NCBI GenBank assembly: GCA_947685225.1
Contig: CANTUV010000024.1
Coordinates: forward strand, 16,696,001-16,760,000
Reading direction: 5' to 3'
DNA length: 64,000 bases
Source of the DNA: Garcia nutans
Taxonomy: Eukaryota > Streptophyta > Magnoliopsida > Malpighiales > Euphorbiaceae
The notes beneath the pieces were generated by a model. It was not told where the DNA came from. It worked only from the letters and a program-made list of their open reading frames with translations, and did no database searches. Made by a program: the position numbers and the translations under genes. This document shows positions 58,120-64,000 of this stretch, in pieces (the first letter of the stretch is position 1; the number at the start of each line of letters is the position of its first letter).

Positions 58120-59392
58120 TGTATCAAGTAGCTTAACACATTTTTCATCAAAATGTGTTGGACCAAATGTAATGCAATCACATTCCATTTAACAAGAGTT
58201 TGTACATACCTTAAGAAACACTCCAAAACAATCTTCAAAACTTCCTCTAACCTTCTTTTCCAAGTTACCCTTCAATCTAGGGTTGGGCAAACTACTCTCT
58301 CTCAATGACTATACCAAATATGATCATAAACAACCATTTACTATCACATTCTAAGGCATTCTTAACATCAAATCATTTAATTAGAAATTACAAATGAAAA
58401 ATAAAGAAAAGAGTTATTCTCAAGTGACACGCCCAACAACACGGTCATGTTATTGACCATGTCATTAATCCACTCTCACAAAAGCTTTGACATGTCCAAT
58501 GACATAGGAGTGTCACTGCTCGTGTCATTCATTCTGTCTCATAGAAACTTTGACAAACCCAATAACACTGGTGTGTTAATGGCCGTCTCAATTATTTTGC
58601 CTTACAAAAGCTACGATAAGCTCAGAGACATGGTCATATTATTGGTCGTGTCATCAATGTCAAACTCAGCACCGTTGACATGCCCAACGATATGGCCTCA
58701 TCAAGGAAAACTCCTGCATTTCGAACTCTCAACCATATGAACACAATCATTCCAAAAACAGCACTGCAAGACCCTTAATCATCACCTCAGTTTATATCCA
58801 TGATTTACCCATTAATTCAACACATATATAACTCCAACATATTATAACTATCATCTTATTCAATCAATCATCACTTTCTCTCATAGCACATTCAAAGAAG
58901 AAGAAAGAAAAGAAATCTCTTCTCTTTCATTCCAACCATAAAAATCACAATTAACTACTCAAAAGATATTCATACATACCCATATTAAGCAATTAAAACA
59001 TGCTAAAACACAAACCCAAAATCAATATATCATTCTTCCATAGAATTCTAAAGAACTTGCAAAATTAATAAAGAAACTTACCAATTAATGAAGAATCCTC
59101 AAAAACTTCACTTGAATCCTTAAAATTCTCTCAATCTTGGTGTATAGAAGAAGAAAGAAAACTCTTCTCACTCTCTCTCTAGTCCACGATCAAAGAAGAA
59201 GAAGAAGGAAAAGAAACCTCCTCTTTCAACCATCATTATATATATATATATATATTTTAAATAGGCCACTATGCACTTATACTTCAAATATATATATAAT
59301 ATATATAACATATACATATATATTACATCTATAATACATATTCATCTCATATACACTATTACAAAGTGCATCAAAAAAATTAGGATATTACA

Positions 59393-60505
59393 AAACTAGT
59401 TGCTTGGAAAGAGATTTGATGGTTTTGAGGATAAGTTTGGTTAGAGAGCCAATCTTGCTAGACTTGGAGGTAGAGAGTTTGTGAGGCATTTCTACAGCAA
59501 CTTCCATGGATTCACCTTTCTCCTTCTATGGTGTATGTAGGTCTTTTTTGTGCCTATCCGCTACTCCCTTTTCCCCAAAGAGATAAACATATGGGCCATC
59601 AATTTTCCTAACACAACAAGCACACTCTAGTTACTCCATTGTGATAGCACTATAAGAGAGATCAAATGGATTTCTCAAGATGGCTAGGTTGAGGTCATTC
59701 AAAAAATGCAAGTTCCTAGATATTTAGGATATGTAAGGAAAGAAAGAAGGTTCCAAAAATTTTGGTTACATGGTGAAGGAATGTATCTATCAAGAATTTA
59801 GGAGTATTAATGAGAATGTTTTGAGTGAAGGCATAGAGGAAAATCAAGTGGTGACTTTTTCATTTTCATTTGCCCTTTGGTGGATTGTGTAGGTTATGAT
59901 CCTATGGAGCATCCAATGAGTGAGTGGTTTGATGTGTCTATCCTTGGATTCCTTCACAAAGGATTTTTCTACAGAAATTTGTTGCCAAAAGGTAGAGAGG
60001 ATTTGGTTAGAGAATGTTGTATCATTGTAGGATGTGGCCCCATCAGTTGGAAAGTCCCAAATTATGAAAAAATTTCTAGGGTTAAGGCAAAGTATTGGTC
60101 AAAAAGCTTGAATCTAATCCCATACCAACCTAAGGCAGAGTTTTCACTCTTTTCTATTTGAAGGGACATAAGGAATTCTTTGCTTAAACTAGGGTAACCT
60201 ACCTCATCAAGGAACATAAACTTTCTCCACCCAAGAACATCTAGAAATCTTTCAATTTCATCTTTGATGCTTAGGACTAAGAGCATGCCTCCAAAAGGAC
60301 TCTTGGTTGCCTCCATCTTTTTCCTCTTGAGCATGGCATATCTAATATCCTCTTCTGAAGTTTGGTGATGAGGTTTGTGGATTTTCTTACCTCTTATAGG
60401 TGGTGCAGGAGAGGAAGGAGCTTCTTGTTGTTCTTGAATGACAATTCCTGATGGTTTCTTCACTTTTCTCGTTCCCTTAGAAGGAATCTTCTTGTTAGGA
60501 GCCAT
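59393..60505 (-). pseudogene. N-terminal part of copia extra ORF, copy 1
   Basis: Starts at 60505 with a basic segment (MAPNKKIPSKGTRKVKKPSG), then RYAMLKRKKMEATKSPFGG, FLDVLGWRKFMFLDEVGY and FLMSLQIEKSENSALGWYG, ending RFKLFDQYFALTLE near 60070. This pattern (LGW, FL.SL, RF.LF) resembles the Arabidopsis retrotransposon ORF-1 (Athila ORF-1) and related plant-transposon families. Lower down are IITYTIHQRA (about 59910) and several stops. It continues at 39453 beyond the Tekay-type insertion. It sits downstream of pol on the same strand, the place of the env-like ORF in SIRE elements; I see no clear signal peptide or transmembrane segment. Function unknown. Confidence 0.65.
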
Positions 60506-61101
60506 TTGATATTAGAGAGAAGAAAGAGACAGAGAAACAAAGTGTGTTGAGATTGAAAGGGTTTTGAGATGATTTTTGAGTTTGATGTTATGTTTATATG
60601 ATGGGAGTGATCAAAGAAGAATGTAACTGAAGTTTAGACGGGTTTAAATAGGGAACTTATGAAAAAGTAGCTGTTTATAGCTGTTAGAGATGAAAGAAAT
60701 TGAAACTGACAAACAGCTAACGGTTAGAAAGTGTTATGCAGAGTGTATAGAGCATGACCGTCGTTTTACATAAGGACACCCGCTAGAGACCACGGAGCGA
60801 CCATTATACAATATGGGGTGCTCGCTACCTATAAGAAAACCTGTAACGACTGAGACTTTTCAAATTCTCACTACCATCTATCATTTCTGCCCGACCACTT
60901 GCAGAAGGTCTATCTGGAATGAGACTAACCAAGCAACTTGTGACCGTGAAAAGGGGCAGGATGACCACACTAAACAAAGAAAAAACATAGAAAGAAAGAA
61001 TTGAGACAAATTTTTATATGAGCAACTTATGATCAAAATTGATGTTTGAAATTGAGGATAAAACCTTTCAAACACAATACAATGAATAGAATGCATATGG
61101 T
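60506..61101 (-). other. Spacer between pol end and extra ORF, copy 1
   Basis: No domain recognised. It contains GACCGTCG and GGTGCTCGC motifs (60757-60830) like those in the copia LTRs. The plus-strand ORF 60813-61004 is chance. Confidence 0.5.
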
Positions 61102-61563
61102 TTAGTAATTCAAGGAGCTTCCATCAATCATTCCTAAGTTATGCTTGATGAAGTTTAATCTATCTTCATTTAGTGGTTTTGTAAAGATGTCAGCAAGTTG
61201 GTTTTGATTGTCAATGAATTCTAAAATAATATTTTGATTTTGAATATTATCCCTTAAAAAATGTTGTTTGATGTCTATATGCTTAGACCTAGAATGTTAA
61301 ATGGGATTCTTAGATAAATTTATTACACTAGTGTTATCACATTTAATAGGAATGTGATCAAATATTTTTCCATAGTCAAGCAATTATTGTTTCATCCAAA
61401 GAACTTGTGTGAAATAAAAAACATGTAGTAACATATTTGGCTTCCACGGTAGATAAAGCAACCGACACTTGTTTCTTGCTAAACCAAGAAACCAAGCAAT
61501 CGCCAAGAAAATGGCATGCTCCAATTGTGCTTTTCCTATCTAAAAGACTATCGGCATAGTCCG
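61102..61563 (-). pseudogene. pol: 3' end of copia pol (RNase H), copy 1
   Basis: Begins TDYADSLLDRKSTIGACHFL and VSWFSKKQVSVALSTVEAKY, the copia RNase H core (families: DADWAG...RKSTSG, STAEAEY). After a frameshift it continues KCDNTSVINLSKNP, SKHIDIK, and LADIFTKPLNEDRLNFIKHN, the SIRE-type end, with the stop at 61102. Two in-frame stops are TAA where Gln is expected. The 5' boundary is the insertion of copy 2 at 61564. Confidence 0.88.
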
Positions 61564-62222
61564 TGTTTTTCCAAGATGGCAACCAAGAGGGGGGTGAATT
61601 GGTTTTCTTGAGAAATGATGGCAAATTAAAAACTCAACAAAAAAGAAATGTAGAAGAGAGAAATGGTTGAGTAGTGAGTAGAAGAAAGAACACACAAGAT
61701 TTATAGTGGTTTGGATTTTCTTCAATCCTACATCTACTTCGTTAACAACTTGTTAAGGTTCCACTTTATTGTCAAACTTCTGGACGCATATGAGGACACG
61801 AACACACTATCAGTTTGAGTAGTTTTCTCTTGAATCAGCAGAGCGGTCGCGGAGTCTAAAGGTCGATCATGATATCAGTAAGCGAGACCATATTCTTCAC
61901 CATTCTTGTCACTGCGAACCTTACTGGAATTTGGATGATTTGGGTTTCTCCTTTTGCAGTCGTCCATTTTTGTTGGACGGTCGCTCATGTTGATGGACTA
62001 TCACTACTGAGGTTGAGTTTCTGACCGCGAACTCTACTGTGATATGGTTTCATCCTTCAATTGAATGGGGTGGTCGTCTCCATGGTTTGTGAGCCAGCTA
62101 AATGTGCCCTGTTCAACTTATTTGAAACAACCTAATCATGCAACAAGGTTCTTTAAACACATATTAAATAAGTCATTCAATTTGAGTTGTCATGGATCAA
62201 AATTGAGATCAATTGGCTAACA
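61564..62222 (-). repeat. 3' LTR of copia copy 2
   Basis: 659 bp; plus strand TGTTTTTCCAAGATGG to TTGGCTAACA, with AAGAGGGGGGTGAATTGG at 61585-61602, a sequence often seen at this LTR end in plants. It contains several GGTCGC motifs (61855-62085). The minus-strand PPT (AAAATGGGGGAGA) abuts its right end. Confidence 0.8.
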
Positions 62223-62687
62223 GTCTCCCCCATTTTGACTTTGACAATCAAATGGAATGATGATATAAATTGAAAGAAATGTAAATTAACTTAGCTAACA
62301 ATCTCCCCTAATTTAAACTTCTCATGTGTTGAGTGTTAATACATTTCTACAAAGCTCCCCCTAAACATATGCATGAATCATGTTTATTTTGGAGTGTATA
62401 GCTTATAACTTGGCACATTAGAAAGATAATTCTCATTTGTAATTTCAATTGTATATATGTCTCCCTTTGTAAATATTTGTAAATATCTCTCTCTTTTTGT
62501 ATAAGAACTTACATATTCTCTCCCCCTTTGTCATAGGCAAAATGCAAAATGTAAGAGAAATATTAAAGACAATGGTAAGAGTATAAGCATAAACATAATA
62601 AACATAATGTTATTAGAAATAAAGCAGTACAAAGATAATGTAAGAGAGAAAAACTACAAAACAAAAACAAAAATAGAAAAAAATAAA
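62223..62687 (-). other. PPT and spacer of copia copy 2
   Basis: Purine tract on the minus strand at 62223-62236. A second, similar run (minus strand AAAGGGGGAGAGA at about 62519-62532) lies nearer the ORF and could be an additional plus-strand primer. The rest is AT-rich, with no ORF of note. Confidence 0.55.
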
Positions 62688-64000
62688 CTAATTAGAATCT
62701 TCATCCTCATCTAGCTCTTATTCTTCTAAAGGAGCTTTTCCCTTATCAAGAGGGACATTTCTGGTAGAGCCAATGCTGATGGATCCTTCTTCTTCAGGGA
62801 GACTCTCTGTATGATCACTTATGTCCCAATCCTTAAGATTGCATTGAGGCAAATTCATTTTTGCCTTGCATGTCATAGAGATCATGATGCATATGAGATA
62901 TAAGGTCAATCCTTTTGTTCAAGTGATGGAATCTCTTGGAGACACTTTTCTTGAAGTGAGAGAGTTTCCTGGAGAGGGATTTGGTGGCTCTCAAAATGAC
63001 TTTTGTAGGAGAGCTGGTTTGGGTTTGTATAGATGAGGAAGCCTTGGGAGGTAGTTCAACAGCAACTTCCAAGGAGTCTCCTTCTTCCTCAATGGTGTAC
63101 CTTGGTCTTTTCTTGTGTCTATCAACAACTCCTCGTTTGCCAAAGTGGTACATATATGTTCCTTCAATCTCCATAACACAGCCATCTCAAAGTAGCTAAG
63201 TTAAGATCATTGAGTAAGTTCAGGTGCCTAGCGATTTGAGTTATTTGGGAGGATAAGAAGAAAGTTTCAGTTCTTGTGACAGCATGGTGATACAATATGT
63301 CAATCAAGAATTTTGTTGTGTTCATTTGGATATTATGGGTGAAAGCATATAAGAAGATGAGATCTCTCTTTGTTATCTTTTTATTCCCATCAGCCCTTTG
63401 ATGAATGGTGTAGGTTATGATCCAATGAAGCATCTAGTGGGTGAGAGATTTGATGTGTCTAGCTTTTGACTCTTTTTCAAATGAGGTCTCTACAGAAATT
63501 TCTTGCCAAAAGGTAGAGAGAGTTAAGTTGGAGAAGGCTAAATCATTTTAGGAGGTGACCCCATCAACAGGAAAGTCCCAAAATTTTCCAAAGTCCTCTA
63601 ATGTTAATTCTAGGTATTGGTCAAATAACTTAAATCTAACCCCATACTACCCTAGTGCAGAATTTGCACTCTTTTCAATTTGAAAGGACATGAGAAATTC
63701 CTTACTTAAACTAGAGTAACCTACCCCATCAGGGAAAACAAATTTCCTCTAGCCAAGGACATCAAGTAAACTCTCAATCTCTTCTTTAATGTTTAGGGCA
63801 GAGAGCATCCCACCAAATGGAGATTTGGTTCCTTCAAATTTCTTTCTTTTCAGCATGGCATATCTCACATCTTCCTCAGGGGTTTGGTGGTGAGGTTTAT
63901 GGACTTTTTCACCTCTTCTAGACTGTGGAGGAGATGGAGGAGCATCTAGAGGTTCACTTATGGTGATTCCTAAAGGTTTCTTTCCTTTCCCTTTCCCTTT
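62688..64000 (-). pseudogene. Copia extra ORF, copy 2 (runs off the window)
   Basis: Full-length counterpart of the copy 1 ORF, about 440 residues in the window; the first 20 or so lie beyond 64000. Reads RYAMLKRKKFEGTKSPFGG near 63860-63800, FLMSFQIEKSANSALG, and RFKLFDQYLELTLEDFGKF near 63630. 63433-63230 is open: IITYTIHQRADGNKKITKRD and FLSSQITQIARHLNLL. After a frameshift, 63174-62833 gives SLSRKLSHFKKSVSKRFHHL, a probable coiled coil, and an acidic tail to the stop at 62688. Trp codons of copy 1 are TAG twice, so it is also inactive. It belongs to the Athila-ORF-1-like group; role unknown. Confidence 0.68.

Larger units (their letters stand above)
39454..59392 (-). mobile_element. Tekay/Del-type Ty3/gypsy element with nested F
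   Basis: 3' LTR 39454-41799, coding region 46496-41850, PBS 46651-46635 and 5' LTR 46659-59392 (interrupted by F). The TSD is GAACT/AAACT. Domain order gag, protease, RT, RNase H, integrase and then a chromodomain-like tail identifies a chromovirus; the gag, the double knuckle and the YEEEP tail are of Tekay/Del type. Every domain carries stops or frameshifts and two catalytic positions have changed, so the copy is dead. The LTRs are visibly diverged, indicating an old insertion. Confidence 0.88.
46659..59392 (-). repeat. 5' LTR of the Tekay-type element, split by F
   Basis: Pieces 46659-47721 and 58125-59392 total about 2.33 kb, matching the 2346-bp left LTR. At the break, ACTCAATGTAT joins CAAGTAGCTTAACAC, which is ACTCAATGTATCAATTAGC in the left LTR (about 40508), so the empty site is seen directly. 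Confidence 0.9.
37651..61563 (-). mobile_element. Copia element copy 1 (SIRE-like), split twice
   Basis: Minus strand order: 3' end of pol (61563-61102), spacer, extra ORF (60505-59393, continued 39453-39169), spacer, PPT, LTR (38726 to 37651). The Tekay-type element (39454-59392) lies in the extra ORF, with TSD GAACT (39449-39453) and AAACT (59393-59397). Element C cuts the LTR at 37651. Upstream pol lies beyond copy 2, outside the window. Pol, then a long extra ORF, PPT and LTR is the order in SIRE/Maximus copia elements, whose extra ORF is called env-like. Confidence 0.75.
61564..64000 (-). mobile_element. Copia element copy 2 (SIRE-like), 3' part
   Basis: Minus strand: extra ORF (64000-62688), spacer, PPT at 62223-62236, and 3' LTR 62222-61564. 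It lies within the RNase H region of copy 1. The flanking GTCCG (61559-61563) is the predicted TSD and should recur next to its other LTR beyond the window, followed by the rest of copy 1 pol. Copy 2 is therefore younger than copy 1. Confidence 0.8.

Noticed and set aside
1..64000. Host protein-coding or RNA genes
   Set aside because: No conserved host protein, tRNA or rRNA pattern was recognised by eye; a profile search could still find short or very degraded ones.

Overview
This is nuclear DNA from a flowering plant, probably a eudicot with a large, repeat-rich genome. It is AT-rich, eukaryotic in style, and almost entirely LTR retrotransposons nested inside one another. I see no intact host gene, no tRNA or rRNA gene and no CRISPR. 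Every recognisable protein is retroelement-derived and broken by stops or frameshifts. Boundaries rest on TG...CA ends, 5-bp target-site duplications (TSDs), primer-binding sites (PBS), polypurine tracts (PPT) and comparison of copies within the window.

Layout. 1-7393: 3' part of element A (+), Tat/Ogre-like, with an antisense plant-mobile-domain ORF, a tandem array and a 3' LTR that is split by a solo LTR (4344-7041). 7394-15841: element B (+), same superfamily, gag only; A lies inside its 5' LTR. 15842-20270: remnants of PMD-like and DUF7745-like retroelement genes (+), the second split by a solo LTR (18179-19222). 20335-31425: old LTR-like sequence E (-), split by D (21620-30824, -), a non-coding derivative of the Tekay/Del type with iMet PBS. 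31426-37650: element C (-), gag only, truncated. 37651-61563: Ty1/copia element copy 1 (-), SIRE-like, with an extra ORF between pol and LTR. That ORF is split by a Ty3/gypsy Tekay/Del-type element (39454-59392, -), whose own 5' LTR is split by element F (47722-58119, +), a gag-only relative of B and C. 61564-64000: copia copy 2 (-), inserted in the RNase H region of copy 1.

How the parts relate. A, B, C and F share LTRs of about 1.8-2.25 kb and an unusual PBS (TGGCGACTC...). B, C and F also share a leader of about 1.1 kb and a Tat/Ogre-type gag with a Cx2Hx4Hx4C knuckle; B, C and F have no pol in this window, so they would need enzymes supplied in trans. D likewise lacks coding capacity, and the Tekay/Del element is its nearest coding relative here.

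Most interesting. Every A/B/C/F LTR carries three consecutive stem-loops of one design (outer arms, a UGUUU bulge, an inner stem), and several stem changes between modules and copies are paired or kept by G-U wobble. Just upstream of the PPT, A, B and F each carry a tandem array of tiny hairpins with different sequences but the same fold. I know of no description of either, but I could not search or fold anything here.
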